Shown here: piece by piece, positions 45,854 to 58,900 of the stretch
How the letters are laid out: every line of letters starts with the position of its first letter
How positions within the stretch are numbered: the first letter of the stretch is position 1
Origin: Larix kaempferi
Taxonomy: Eukaryota > Streptophyta > Pinopsida > Pinales > Pinaceae
Length of the DNA stretch: 64,000 bases
Assembly (NCBI GenBank): GCA_027924585.1
Contig: BSBM01000199.1
Span: 13,396,501-13,460,500 of the forward strand
Direction: 5' to 3'
Position numbers and translations under genes: made by a program
The notes under the pieces: generated by a model
What the model saw: only the letters and a program-made list of their open reading frames with translations
Told to the model about the DNA's origin: nothing
Databases searched by the model: none

Positions 45854-46531
45854 ATGTCTTATCAAGCCGTAGTACTAAAATATGTAGACCATGATCGTCA
45901 CTCTACTCAAATTGAAGTTGATGATCAATACTCCATGTTCATATGGGGCATCAATTCTTTACCATGTCACAATCCCCTAGACACTCTCATGCCTTCAAAT
46001 GAAGCTATTGTCAAGGCCATGTATTTGGGTGAAAGACCTTGGATAGATATGCACCAATGTGTATCATTTGTACCTGCATATAGAACCTTCATTAAGACTG
46101 CAGCAAGTTTTACTCCTTTCCAGATTGTACATGGAGTTGAGGTTGTGTTACCCATCGAATGGGAAATCCAATCATTGAAGCTAGCTATTGAGCTCTTAAT
46201 AGATACTACCCAGTTAGAAGAACATTGAATATACTTGGAACAATTAGAAGAACATCGAAGAGATGTAGTTACTGCTAGTGAAATATATAAGAATCATGTG
46301 AAGGCTCAGTATGATAAATCTGTCGATCCTCATGTCTTCTCTAAGGGAGACATGGTGCTTGTCTATAACCAACAACATGCCTATCTGGGGCCTAGTAAAT
46401 TCAAGTCAATGTGGATTGGTCCTTACATCATGAAGCCAGTGTTTAATAAGGGAGCTTATGATATATAGGATTTCGAAAGGAACATTCAAGGGCCTAGAAA
46501 TGGGCTCTATATGAAGAGATATTATTCCTAG
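45854..46531 (+). pseudogene. Unit 1 linker fused to integrase C-terminus
   Basis: A frame from MSYQAVVLKYVDHD carries the protease-side linker to SFVPAYRTFIKT, where it passes directly into the end of an integrase: FQIVHGVEVVLPIEWEIQS, then KAQYDKSVDPHVFSKGDMVL and KFKSMWIGPYI. Stops TGA at 46226 and TAG at 46466 break it; the closing TAG is at 46529. The catalytic core, RNase H and reverse transcriptase that should precede AYRTS are missing. Confidence 0.8.
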
Positions 46532-46680
46532 AATATAGGGTCCAAGAAAAATACACTTGTACTTGTTGTACTATAAGTATCTTAGGTTGATTTTAATTTT
46601 ATGTTTTTGATTAGTATTGCTTGTTTCTCATCATTCTTTGTGCTCGATTGATTGATTCCATTGGATTCACCTATGTTTGC

Positions 46681-47080
46681 GGGATATCCAGACAGAGCTT
46701 GTCTTCACACTCGGAATATTGCTTCTGCAGCTTAGGTAATCTACGATCCTGCATGCAAACTTGTAAGATCTATTGGAGTGTCTCTTGGTCCAGCTACCGA
46801 TAACATTGCAGAATATAGTACTATTATTGAGTTACTATTCGGATCCATCTCACTTGGAATCCAATAGCTAATTATCCACGTTGATTCACACTTGGCAGTG
46901 TTGGAGTTAAATGATGTATATTGCGTCCGTCATCCTACGTTACTACAAAATCTTATGAGGGTGCACCTTCTCGAACACAACTTTGAATTAATTACATATT
47001 TTCATGTGCCAAGGAGGCTCTCTTCCATTTCTGATACATTAGCAAAGTATGTCTTCAATCAGTATTTTTCACATATATAA
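46681..47080 (+). pseudogene. Unit 1 additional RNase H domain
   Basis: After integrase, broken frames give a type I RNase H: first acidic site near YPDRA (46687-46700), second in NIAEYSTIIELL (46808), third in LIIHVDSHLAVLELNDVYC (46870-46930), and final Asp in SSISDTLAKYV near 47030, with stop at 47078. Family knowledge: Tat-lineage elements of plants carry a second, archaeal-type RNase H. Two in-frame stops interrupt this copy. Confidence 0.75.
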
Positions 47081-47299
47081 AAAGCAACCACAATATAAAG
47101 CAAGAGCATGTACGAATGTAGATAAGGCTGATAAAAAATTGGTTTCATTTATATAAAAGTAGGTACATCAAGTACAAAAGTATGAGTCATAATACAAAAC
47201 AAGGGCTCTTGGCCCTCAATTGTGCATACATACATTGAATAGGTACAAAATGTCCAGCATAGACCAAAAAGTATAAAAAGAAAAATGACTAGAGTTAGT

Positions 47300-47765
47300 T
47301 CCACTCACTTGTAATGTGTTTGTCACAAAAGACACATGTAGCCACCTACTAAAATAGTATTATCAATTGGGAAGGTACTCGTACCATATAGCTCTACATA
47401 GACTTCAACTAGTGCTCAATCTGGGTAGTAGGAATTCCATGGGTAAGGCCTCAGATTTTCTCCTCCACGGAAGCTAAAGTAGCCTCTACCCTCTCTTTCT
47501 AGGGCTCACATCGTCGCCAATAGGGGTGGTTGGATACTGGCTCTAGTTCAATGTATATACCATGGTCAAGTATTTTTTAGGAGGCTCATGTACCAAATAC
47601 AGTTTCTTCATGGTTATAAAATTTCAAAAATACAGAAAAATGAAATATGCCAAAAGATTTACTCACTAATCACACTCCAAGCTGATCCAGGGGGAAGGAA
47701 CCAAGTCACGATCCATTTGAAATCTAACCCCACATAAGGGAACTCCTCGGTGGCAGGGATATTCC
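47300..47765 (-). other. Unit 1 antisense coding-like segment with splice-donor match
   Basis: On the minus strand 47765-47667 reads PATEEFPYVGLDFKWIVTW and then FLPPGSAWSVI, ending at AGTGTGATTA|GTGAGTAAAT. Further along (about 47560-47430) another frame reads HPYWRRCEP, KERVEATLASVEEKI and THGIPTTQIEH. The same peptides recur in units 2 and 3. Antisense ORFs near the 3' end are known from Tat-lineage elements such as maize Grande; I do not recognise this protein. Confidence 0.45.
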
Positions 47766-47838
47766 TTCTTCATCACTTGACTAAATCATCATCATAGACT
47801 ATAGGAATTGATACCCCTCATCATCATCTATTTGGGAG

Positions 47839-48790
47839 TGTTATTTGGTTCATCTTCTTTTCAATGTTTGCGAGTTTGATAAGACTTGAGTGTGAAAAAC
47901 CAGAGCATAATAAAGCTGTTTTTGATCTGGATTATCCTTGCTTGAAAGAAAAATTGACTTAAATAAACCTTCTCATATAGTATAACTAGTATCATGTTTA
48001 ATTCTAAGAGAAGTTGATTGTCTCGTTTCTTCTCGAACTTGGTTGCGTTTGTGGTTTAAGAGTCTAGAATTAGAAGTTGTTTCACCGAAGTGGTGGGAAT
48101 ATCAATTCTATGTTTTTTTGTTTGCATTAGATTAAGTATTGTTTGAAGTTGCATTCTCATCGAAAGAAAATTTTTGGATCATAAAAGTTTGGATTTAGTT
48201 TGTGAAACAAAAGGATTGGTAATTTCATTTGCATTGAAATGATTAATTGAATGGTTTGAAAATAACTTCATCTTTCCTTTTAAAGAGTGTAAATGTGTGC
48301 TTTTGCATCATAATATCTTTAGTTGCACTTAATTTATTCTTCTTTTGAAATTTTTTTAAAATTGCTATTTTTGAAAAGAAGAAGCATTGAAAAGGAACCT
48401 AGAAGATTTTTCTTTTCTAGAAGCTCACCTAATAATTTAGGTTTTAGGGCCTTGGTGATAGGATTGGAGAGCTAAATCCTCTAAGTCCACATAATACTGA
48501 GATTATGAACAACTAGTGAGTGTCAAATCCATTAGTAGTGTGAAGTACTTTTCGGGAAAGTGCCTCTAACATAGGCGTCAAGTGATAAGTAAATCTATTC
48601 CAAGGGGGAAGATTATTCCTTGTTGCTTGGATTAGTGGGGTAATGCATGTTTGGGATTTGTTCAAGTGTAGAAAGTCCTTAGGGTGACACCACTACTCAC
48701 TGATAGCTTTGGGTCTGGTACTTGTGTCCTACGTTCCCTTCCTAGTCGCAGAATCCCTTTCCAGCAATTGTTCCTCCCAATTACCAAGCA
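47839..48790 (+). repeat. Candidate LTR between units 1 and 2
   Basis: Collinear with 40518-41469. The single copy between internal regions is what LTR-LTR unequal recombination would leave. Confidence 0.4.
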
Positions 48791-49196
48791 TGAAGTGGCA
48801 ACCTTAGTTTCCTTTCCGAGGATCCACCCAAAGGAATGCATGGGGAACATTTTGTGGTACTTGAGGAAGACGTAGAACCTGCATCCTATTTCCTTGGTAG
48901 GGTATTTACGAAGGTGAGTACTTGCACCCTTGGTAAATGTTGCATGAAGGTTAGCATAATTGTCTCATTTGCACCTTTGTTGGTTGGACTTGGTCCTTAT
49001 TCACCCCATTCTTACCTACGTAAGGCCCTAATTATAGCTCTTCACTGATTAGAATTTTCTTTCAAATAGACAATCCTCATTATGGGAAGAGTGAGTCTAT
49101 TTGTGTGAGTATTTTCAGGAACTCGTTAATGTGTGTGGTTATTTTTGATTGTTCAAAGGTACCAAATTTATTCCTTTGTGTATTTGGTAGGCCAAC

Positions 49197-52100
49197 ATGG
49201 TCGATAAACCATTTCTTAGGTCCAGAAGTATTCAAAAAATTTCTCTTGAACAAAGAGAGTTACCTACTCGAGGGAAAATATTGGATCACAATGATCCACC
49301 CCCACAGGGGCCAGAAGAAGAGAACTAAGAACCTGAAACTTATCATGAGGAAGAAGAAAACCACTCAAGGTATAATGAATTTGATAGATTATTTGAATAG
49401 AGATACCTTAGTGACTTCCACATGAATTTCAATAATACCCCAAGAAGTTCATCCTTCAAGTAGAATAAAACTAAGGTCCTAATGAGATAGAATGTTTCAC
49501 AAACCTTGTAGGGTAGTTGAACGTACCACAAAGTCCTAGTTTTGTGCAGAAATGAGAGTATGAGGTCCATATCCCTAGACTTAATAATCCACTATATGGG
49601 TGGGATAGAATGGAGAACACAGGGGAAGTATTTGTCAGTAGGGAGGTTATACCCCTAGTCAGTTCTATTGTTATATGAGGATTAAATACAAATGTGCCAT
49701 CCACAGTAGAACTTGGATGGTTTCCACCATCCTCCTTGGTGTCCACTAGAGGGGATACATATGTGCTGTAGGGAACTAACCCCTTCTCATTTGGAATGGA
49801 TTTTCCAGGTTTCCAACTAGTAACTGCCAATATCCCTCCTATATCAACAACCACTGTTTCTCCCGGAAATAGTCCATCTATTTCATTCCATGCTTTCCCA
49901 CCCCGTGCCTAACACATGTCCATGTCCACCCCTTCTATAGTGATTGAAGTATTTCCTATCTCTAGGATATATCAGAGTATCATGCGCTTCCAAGGGATTG
50001 GAGGCATGAGTACTAGTTCTCCTTTAGGACTTAATGTGCTGCACGTTAATATGTTTGGTCCAGAAATAGGGGGAAATAATGTTGGATTTCCATTGGGATA
50101 CAATGTACACCAATGAATCATTCATTCGTCTAGGGTAGGAGGGATGGACATGGTCAATAATATGAATGTTTTTGCTCCTCAGGGAAACCGACCATTTATG
50201 GGAATGGGGGGATTACCCATAAGAACCATTATACCATTCATGTAGACTCAATTTGGTTAGAATGATAATTGTTGACAAAATAAGCAACTTTTCACCAATA
50301 TTGGGAACCCTTCTATTCCAGTTCAGTCTTTTTTCAACATGAACCAAGGGGAAGGTAATGCTCCTAGACCTTGGATTTATATGGAACAAACAAATTTTCC
50401 ATTCTTGGCTACTTTGAATTTTCTAGATATGTCAAAGTTAACCAATGATCTGGTGTTTCACGGTCCTAGTTGGCCACCATCCCTTAAAAAATCCCATCTG
50501 ACATCCCAAAGTCTGGGGGAAAGCCTAAAGAAGACCCAACAAACCATGTGATGACCTTCCATATATGGTGATATTCAAACTCATTGATGGATGATTCCTG
50601 TAGATTGTGTCTCTTCAAAAGAACCTTAATAGTGGTAGCGGTGAAGTGGTACATTGAGTTACCATGAGCCTCTTTTCAAAACTTTAATGCGATTGCGATT
50701 GAATTCCTAAACTAATTCCAGTTACTGATCCGCTAAGAGACTAGCATAGAACTATCAAATTTGTTTAGGAAGGATAAATATACTCATGTATCTGACCACA
50801 TTCATGAATGGTGTAGGAGACTTAGTTTGTTTAAAGCTCATATTCCTAACTAGTTCTTAACAGATTCCTTCATCAAGTCATTAGAATCGTTCATTATGAA
50901 ATATGTGGCACTTTCAGGGTACACATAAAAGAGCAGGCAATTATTAAGTCCCAACAACTGGATTTGGTTCATTCCCTATCTAGAATGCTATATGAGAGAT
51001 TTCCTATTGCTCCTAGAGCATATGTTGATACCACTAAACCTATTCCCTGGACACATACTGATGGCATGATTGTTTTAGAATAAAATGCTACAACTCATCA
51101 AGGTTTCAATCAAAGCACACCTACAACTATCCAAAACAACACGAAAAATACCAAACCCAACCCTCCCTTGGATGTTATGTCAGAGCAAGCATCCAATTCT
51201 AAGGGAAACCAACAACTTTGAGGGAAGAAAAATAAGAACAAGAAAAATGGGAATAAAGGGACTAATAACACATGCAACAATAACAACATAAATAATAATG
51301 CTACTGAGGGTAAGAAGGGAAAAAGGAAGGCCACGATCCCATGCAAACCATGCACATAGGACCACTTGAATTACCTATTCCCCAAATTGAAGGCTACTTA
51401 ATGATTGTTGGCACAACCTGAATTTACAAAGCAACTCAAATTACTGACCAACATGTTCTCTCCATAGTAGTAGCATATGATTGCTACTACTAACCCAACC
51501 CTATGCCCAGGTCTGCAAGGGGGAAATCATGGTGCCTCCTCAAAAAGGGGAAATTTAGGACAAAGAAAAGTTGTCATGTGTCAAATGGAGATGAACCTCT
51601 AGAACAGAGCTCAAAGTTATGACTTTTCTATATTTGGATCCAAGGGAAAAGATGTTACTGATTCTGAAACAACTAATCTATTGTACATAAAGAAAGCAAC
51701 AAATGACACTATTCCTAGGATACCAAAACGTGTTCTAAGGAAGGGAAGGTACAACCCTAATGCGTGTGTTTCCCAGAATTATGGCATAGTTGAAGATCTA
51801 GTGCAAGATCCTTATGCAATGTCCACTCTCGAAGTCCTCCTGATTTGTCCTACTCAATGGAAAAATATGCTTTCAACTATAGGAGTTATGGATCATTTGG
51901 ATAGTTAGGTAATGACATTCAATTTGGAAATATGGAATCCATTTCAACCTCATCATGCAACTTTTCAATTCCAAATATTGACCGAAAAGTCAAACATCCT
52001 TTAAACTATTGTAGACAAGGGAGCATATACATATGTAATGTCCTTATCCTGTTGGAAATCCATTGGATCAGCTGACGTTGTCCCCCCAATAGCCATGTTG

Positions 52101-52270
52101 AAATATTTTGATGGTCACTTGTTTTAGCCTCACGAAATCATCTCAAATCTCCCAATAGAGCTAGGGGAAAGACAACCAATGTGGAAGTGGAAATTGTTGA
52201 TGCTCCACTAGACTACCATATGCTATTAGGTAGAAGTTGGAATCATGTCATGATGGGCCAATAGCATCTT
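49197..52270 (+). pseudogene. Unit 2 gag-protease
   Basis: The start is MVDKPFLRSRSIQKISLEQ at 49197. The stops after PEEEN (TAA) and after DRLFE (TAG) occupy the same codons as in units 1 and 3. One gag C-terminal copy only, with copy-B-type residues. Knuckle CKPCT-stop-DHLNYL with the last Cys changed to Phe (TATTCC). Protease VDKGAYTYVMS near 52012 and DYHMLLGRSW near 52215, across the shared frameshift. Confidence 0.8.
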
Positions 52271-52636
52271 CGTTATTTCATGTGATTAAATTTCCCCATG
52301 AAGGAAATTTAGTCACCATTGATCAATTATTGTTCTATAGAAGTGAGTCTGCTTAGAACATTGGGACAAATGTCCCCTTAGTAGCCCATTCCAAAAAGGA
52401 CTGTGAAAACGTTGGTGTGGGAATTTATCCTACCCTGATGTGAACATTTAATTTGGATCCACCCAACCAAGGTGACAATGAAACCCCAATACACACGATA
52501 TCATCTGTCACTATTACTTCTATGAGCAAAAGTATTTCAATTAAGAACATCATATTTTGGAGACCCATGGATAATACCAAAACCAACTCAAGGAACTAGG
52601 TGTAGGAGGGATGTGCTAGTTTTGTTTGTAGCCTAA

Positions 52637-53314
52637 ATGTCTTATCAAGCCATAGTAATAAAATATGCAGACCATGATCGTCACTCTACTCAAATTGAAG
52701 TTGATGATCAATACTCCATGTTCATATGGGGCATCAATTCTTTACCATGTCACAATCCCCTAGACACTCTCATGCCTTCAAATGAAGCTATTATCGAGGC
52801 CATGTATTTGGGTGAAAGACCTTGGAGAGACATGCACCAATGTGCATCATTTCTACCTGCATATTGAACCTCCATTAAGACTGTGACAAGTTTTACTCCT
52901 TTCCAGATTGTACATGGAGTTGAGGTTGTGTTACCCATCGAATGGGAAATCCAATCAATGAAACTAGCTATTGAGCTCTTAATAGATACCACCCAGTTAG
53001 AAGAACATTTAATATACTTGGAACAATTAGAAGAACATAGAAGAGATGTAGTTACTGCTAGTGAAATACATAAGAAACATGTGAAGGCTCAATATGATAA
53101 ATCTGTTGATCCTAATGTCTTCTCTAAGGGAGACATGGTGCTTGTCTATAACCAACAACATGCCAATCTGGGGCCTAGGAAATTCAAGTCAATGTGGATT
53201 GGTCCTTACATCATGAAGCTAGTGTTGAATAAGGGAGCTTATGATCTATAGGATTTCGAAAGGAACATTCAAGGGCCTATAAATGGGCTCTATATGAAGA
53301 GATATTATTCCTAG
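52637..53314 (+). pseudogene. Unit 2 linker fused to integrase C-terminus
   Basis: Same 678-bp length as in the other units. The frame is broken by TGA at 52865 (TAT-TGA-ACC, CGA in unit 3) and by TAG at 53249, shared with unit 1. Integrase text SFTPFQIVHGVEVVLPIEW to FKSMWIGPYIMK is clear. Confidence 0.8.
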
Positions 53315-53463
53315 AATATAGGGTCCGGGAAAAATACACTTGTACTTGTTGTACTATAAGTATCTTAGGTTGATTTTAATTTTATGTTTTTGTTTAGTAT
53401 TGCTTGTTTCTCATCATTCTTTGTGATCGATTGATAGATGTCGTTGGATGCACCTATGTTTGC

Positions 53464-53863
53464 GGGATATCTAGACGGAGCTTGCCTTCACACTCGGAAT
53501 ATTGCTTATGCAGCTTAGGTAATCTACGATCCCGCATGCCAGATTGTAAGATCTATTGGAGTGTCTCTTGGTCCAACTACTGATAACACTACATAATATA
53601 GTAATATTATTGAGTTACTATTGGGATCCATCTCACTTGGAATCCAATAGCTAATTATCCACGTTGATTCACACTTGGCAGTGTTGGAGTTAAATGACGT
53701 ATACTGCGTCTGTCATCCTACGTTACTACAAAATTTTATGAGGGTGCACCTTCTCGAACACAACTTTGAATTAATCATATATTTTCATGTGCCGAGGAGG
53801 CTCTGTTCCATTTCTGATACAATAGCTAACTATGTCTTGAATCGGAAGTTGTCACACATATAA
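53464..53863 (+). pseudogene. Unit 2 additional RNase H domain
   Basis: 400 bp, same length as the other copies. It retains YLDGACLHTRNIA at the start and HVDSHLAVLELNDVYC in the middle. The Glu site is broken by a stop (ACATAATATAGT near 53590), and SISDTIANYV closes the domain. Confidence 0.75.
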
Positions 53864-54079
53864 AAAGCAACACAATATAAAGCAAGAGCATGTACGAATG
53901 CATATAAGGCTGATAAAAAATTGGTTTCATTTATATCAAAGTAGGTACATCAAGTACAAAAGTATGAGTCATAATACAAAACAAAGGCTCTTGGCCCTCA
54001 ATTGTGCATACATACATTGAATAGGTACAAAATGTCAAGCATAGACCAAAAAGTATAAGAAGAAATATGACGAGAGTTA

Positions 54080-54545
54080 GTCCCATTCCCTTGTAATGTG
54101 TTTGTCACTAAAGACACATGTAGCCACCTACAAAAATAGTATTATCCATCAGGTAGGTACCCGTATTGTATACCTCTACATAGACATCGACAAGTGCTTA
54201 ATCCATGTAGTAGGAATTCCATGGGTACGGCCTTAGATTTTCTCCTCCACAGAAGCTAAAGTAGCCTCTACCCTCTCTTTCTGGGGCTCACATCATCGCC
54301 AATAGGGGTGGCTGGCTAGTGGCTCTAGTTCAATGTATGCACCATAGTCAAGTATTTTTCAGGAGGCTCATGTACCAAATACAGTTTCTTCTTGGTTAAA
54401 ATATTTCAAAAATACAGAAAAATGAAATATGCCAAAATATTTACTCACTAATCACGCTCCAAGCTGAGCCAGGGGGAAGGAACCAAGTCATGATCCATTT
54501 GAAATCTATCCCCACATATGGGAACTCCTCAGTGGAAAGGAGATT
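54080..54545 (-). other. Unit 2 antisense coding-like segment with splice-donor match
   Basis: The minus strand of 54545-54449 reads STEEFPYVGIDFKWIMTW and FLPPGSAWSVI up to a GTGAGTAAAT donor match at 54448. Relative to unit 1, several differences are silent (GGA/GGC, AGT/AGC) or conservative (Leu/Ile, Val/Met). Confidence 0.45.
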
Positions 54546-54620
54546 CCTGCTTCATCACTTGACTAAATAATCATCATAGACTATAGGAACTGATACCCCT
54601 CATCATCATCTATTTGGGAC

Positions 54621-55572
54621 TGTTATTTGGTTCATTTCCTTTTCATTGTTTGCGAGTTTGATAAGACTTGAGTGTGAAAACCTAGAGCATAATCAAGTTG
54701 TTTTTGATCTGGGTTATCCTTGCTTGAAAGAAAAATTAACTTAAATAAACCTTCTCATCTAGTATACCTATTAACCTATTTAAGTCTAAGAGAATTTGAT
54801 TGTCCAGTTTCTTCTCGAATTTGGTTGCATTTGTGGTTTAAGAGTCTAGAATTATAAGTTGTTTTCACCGAAGTGATGGGAATATAAATTCTGATTTTTT
54901 TGTTTGCATTAGATTAATTATTGTTTGAAGTTGCATTCTCATCAAAAGAAAATTTTTGGATCATAAAAGTTTGCATTTAGTTTGTGAAACAAAAGGATTG
55001 GTAATTTCATTTGCATTGAAATGATTGATTGCATGGTTTGAAAAGAACTTCATCTTTTCTTTTAAAGAGTGTAAATGTGTGCTTTTGCATCATAACATCT
55101 TTAGTTGCACTTAATTTATTCTTCTTTTGAAAAGTTTTTAAAATTGCTATTTTGGAAAAAAAGTAGCATTGAAAAGGAACCTAGAAGATTTTTCATTTCT
55201 AGAAATTCACCTAATAATTTAGGTTTTAGGGCCTTGGTGATAGGATTGGAGAGCTAAATCCTCTAAGTCCACATAATACTGAGATTATGAACAACTAGTG
55301 AGTGAAAAATCCATTAGTAGCGTGAAGTACTTGTCGGGAAAGTGCCTCTATTATAGGCGTCAAGTGATAAGTAAAGCTATTCCAAGGGGGAAGATTATCC
55401 CCTTTTGTTTGGATTAGTGGGGTAATGCGTGTTTGGGATTTTTTCAAGTGTAGAAAGTCCTTAGGGTGACACCACTACTCACTGATAGCTTTGGGTCTGG
55501 GACTTGTGTCCTACGCTCCCTGCCTAGTCGCAAAATCCCTTTCCAACAATTGTTCCTCCCAATTACCAAGCA
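54621..55572 (+). repeat. Candidate LTR between units 2 and 3
   Basis: Collinear with the other two candidate LTRs; TGGCAACC follows near 55578. End coordinate approximate. Confidence 0.4.
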
Positions 55573-55978
55573 TGAAGTGGCAACCTTAGTTTCCTTTCCA
55601 AGGATCCACCCAAATGAATGCACAGGGAACATATTGTGGTACTTGAGGAAGACGTAGAACCTGCATCTTATCTCCTTGGTAGGGTATTTATGAAGGTGAG
55701 TACTTGCACCCTTAGCAATTGTTACGTGAAGGTTAGCATAATTGTTTCCTTTGCACCTTTGTTGGATGGACTTGGTCCTTAGTCATCCCATTATTACCTA
55801 CGTAAGGCCCTCATTATAGCTCTTCACTGATTAGAATTTTCTTTCAAATAGCCAATGCTCATTATTGAAAGAGTGAGTCTTTTTGTGTGAGTATTTTCAG
55901 GAACTCTTTAGTGTGTGTGGTTATTTTTGATTGTTCAAGGGTACCAAATTTATTCCTTTGTGTATTTGGTAGGCCAAC

Positions 55979-58900
55979 ATGGTCAATAAACCTTTTCTTA
56001 GGTCTAGAAGGTTTCAAAAAATTTCTCTTGAACAAAGAGAGTTACCTACTTGAGGGAAAATATTGTATCACAATGATCCATCCCCACAGGGCCCAGAAGA
56101 AGAGAACTAAGAACTTGAAACTGATCATGAAGAAGAAGAAAATCACTCAAGGTATAATGAATTTGATAGATTATCCAAATAGAGATACCTTAGTGACTTC
56201 CACATGAATTTCAAAAATACCCCAAGAAGTTCATCCCTCAAGTAGAAGAAAACTAAGGTCTTAATGAGATAGAATGTTTCACAAACCTTGGAGGGTAGTT
56301 GAACGTACCACAAAGTCCTAATTTTATGCATAAATGAGAGTATGAGCTACATATCCCTAGACTTAATAATCCACTATATGCATGGGATAGAATGGAGAAC
56401 ATGGGGGAAGTACCTGTCAGTAGGGAGGTTATACCCTTAGTCAGTTCTATTGCTATAGGAGGATTAAACACAAATGTGTCATCCACAGTAGAATTTGGAT
56501 GTTTTCCACCATCCTCCTTGGTGTCCACTAGAGGGGATACATATGTGCTGTAGGGAACTAACCCCTTCTCGTTTGGAATGGATTTTCTAGGTTTCCAACT
56601 AGTACCTGCCAATATCCCTCCTATATCAACAACCACTATTTCTCTTGGAAATAGTCCATCTATTCCGTTCCATGCTTTCCCACCCCATGCCTGACACATG
56701 TCCATGCCCACCCCTTCTATAGTGATTGGAGTATTTCCTAGCTCTAGGATATCTCATAGTAGCATGCGCTTCCAAGGGATTAGAGGCATGAGTACTGGTT
56801 CTCCTTTAAGACTTAATGTGCTGCACATCAATATGTTTGGTCCATAAATAGGGTAAAATAGTGTTGGATTTCCATTGGGATACAATGTACACCAATAAAT
56901 TATTCATTCGTCTAGGGTAGGAGGGATGGACATGATCAATAATATGAATGTTTGTGCTCCTTAGGGAAACCAACCATTTATGGGAATGGGGGGATTACCC
57001 ATAAGAACCACTATAACATTCATGTAGACTCAATTTGGTTAGGATCATAATTGTTGACAAAATAAGCAACGTTTCACCAATATTGGGAACCCTTCAAACC
57101 CAGTTCCGTCTTTTTTCAACAGGAACCAATGGGAAGGTAATGTTCCTAGACCCTGGATTTATATGGAACAAACAAATTTTCCATTCTTGACTACTTTGAA
57201 TTTTCTAGATATGTCATAGTTAACCAATGATCTGGTGTTTCACGATCCTAGTTGGTCACCATCCCTACAAAACTCCCATCAGACATCCTAAAGTATGGGG
57301 GAAAGCCTAAAGAAGAACCAACAAACCATGTGATGACCTTCCGTATATGGTGATCTTCAAACTCATTGATGGATGGATGATTCCCGTAGATTGCGTCTCT
57401 TCCAAAGGACCTTAATAGTGGTAGCGGTGAAGTGGTACATTGAGTTACCACGAGCCTCTTTTCAAAAATTTAATGTGATTGCCATTGAATTCCTAAATAA
57501 TTTCTAGTTACCGGTCCGCTAAGAGACTAGCATAGAACTCTTGAATTTTTTTAGGAAGGATAAATATACTCATGTATCTGACCACATTCATGAATGGTGT
57601 AGGAGGCTTAGGTTGTTTAAAGCTCATATTCCTAACTAGTTCTTAACAGATTGGTTCATCAAGTCATTAGAATCGTTCATTGTGAAATATGTGCCACTTT
57701 CAGGGGTACACATAAAAGAACATGTAATTATTAAGTCCCAACAACTAGATTTGGTTCATTCCCTATCTAGAATTCTATATGAGATATTTCCTATTGATCC
57801 TAGATCACATGTTGATCCTACTAAACCCATTCCCGGGCCACATACTGATGGCATGATTGGTTTAGTATAAAATGCTACAACTCATCAAGGTGTCAATAAA
57901 AAAAACACCTACAACTATCCAAAACAACACCAAAAACCCCAAACCCAACCCTCCCTTAGATGTTATGAGAGAAAATGTCCAATCCTAAGGGCAATTAACA
58001 ACTTTGAGGGAATAAAAATAAGAACAAGAAAAATGGGAATAAAGGGAATAATAACACAGGAAATGATAACAACAAAAATAATAATGCTAGTGGGGGTAAG
58101 AAGGGAAAAAGGAAGGCCATTATCCCATGCAAACCATGCACATAGGACCAGTTGAATTACCTATGCCCATAATTGAAGGCTACTTACCATGGTGTAGGAG
58201 GCATAGTTTGTCTAAAGCTCATATTCCTAACTAGTTATTAACAGAGTCGTTCATCAAGTCATTAGAATCGTTCATTGTGAAATATGTGGCACTTTCAGGG
58301 GTACACATAAAAGAGCTGGCAATTATTAAGTCCCAACAACCAGATTTGGTTCATTCCCTATCTAGAATGCTATATGAGATATTTCCTATTGCTCGTAGAG
58401 CATATGTTGATCCCACTAAACCCATTCCCAGGACACATACTGATGGCATGATTGTTTTAAAATAAAATGCTACAGCTCATCAAGGTGTCAGTCAAAACAC
58501 ACCTACAACTATCCAAAAAAACACCAAAAATACCAAACCCAACCCTCCCTTGGATGTTATGTCAGAGCAAGTGTCCAATTCTAAGGGAAACCAACAACTT
58601 TGACGGAAGAAAAATAATAACAAGAAAAATGGGAATAAAGGGACTAATAACACATGCAACAATAACAACAAAAATAATAATGCTAGTGGGGGTAAGAACG
58701 GAAAAAGGAAGGCCATGGTCCCATGCAAACCATGCACATAGGACCACTTGAATTACCTATGCCCCAAATTGAAGGCTACTTAATGATTGTTGGCACAACA
58801 TGAATTTACCAAGCAACTCAAATTACTGACCAACATGTTCCCTCCATAGTAGTAGCATATGATTGCTACTACTAACCCAACCCTATGCCCAGGTCTGCAA

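Larger units (their letters stand above)
40518..47838 (+). mobile_element. Tandem array unit 1: Tat-like Ty3/gypsy derivative, 7321 bp
   Basis: The unit starts TGTTATTTGGTTCATTTTC, a block that recurs at 47839, 54621 and 61998, so units follow head to tail with one boundary copy between them. Order: LTR-like block, gag, protease, integrase C-terminus, second RNase H, antisense coding-like segment. The conserved gag/protease style (ADWFIKSL-like TDWFIKSL, DKGAYTCVM, DYNMLLGRSW), with a second RNase H after integrase, points to the Tat lineage of plant Ty3/gypsy elements. Reverse transcriptase, first RNase H and integrase core are absent. Confidence 0.85.
47839..54620 (+). mobile_element. Tandem array unit 2, 6782 bp
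   Basis: Same order as unit 1 but about 540 bp shorter, because the gag C-terminal duplication is present as a single copy. It is otherwise collinear, differing mainly by substitutions and small indels. Boundary copies at 47839 and 54621 directly abut neighbouring units. Confidence 0.85.

Noticed and set aside
43531-58786. Idea that units 1 and 3 duplicated gag independently because their periods differ (534 and 596 bp)
   Set aside because: Diagnostic positions show copy A matching copy A and copy B matching copy B between units, so one ancestral duplication plus a 62-bp loss explains it better.
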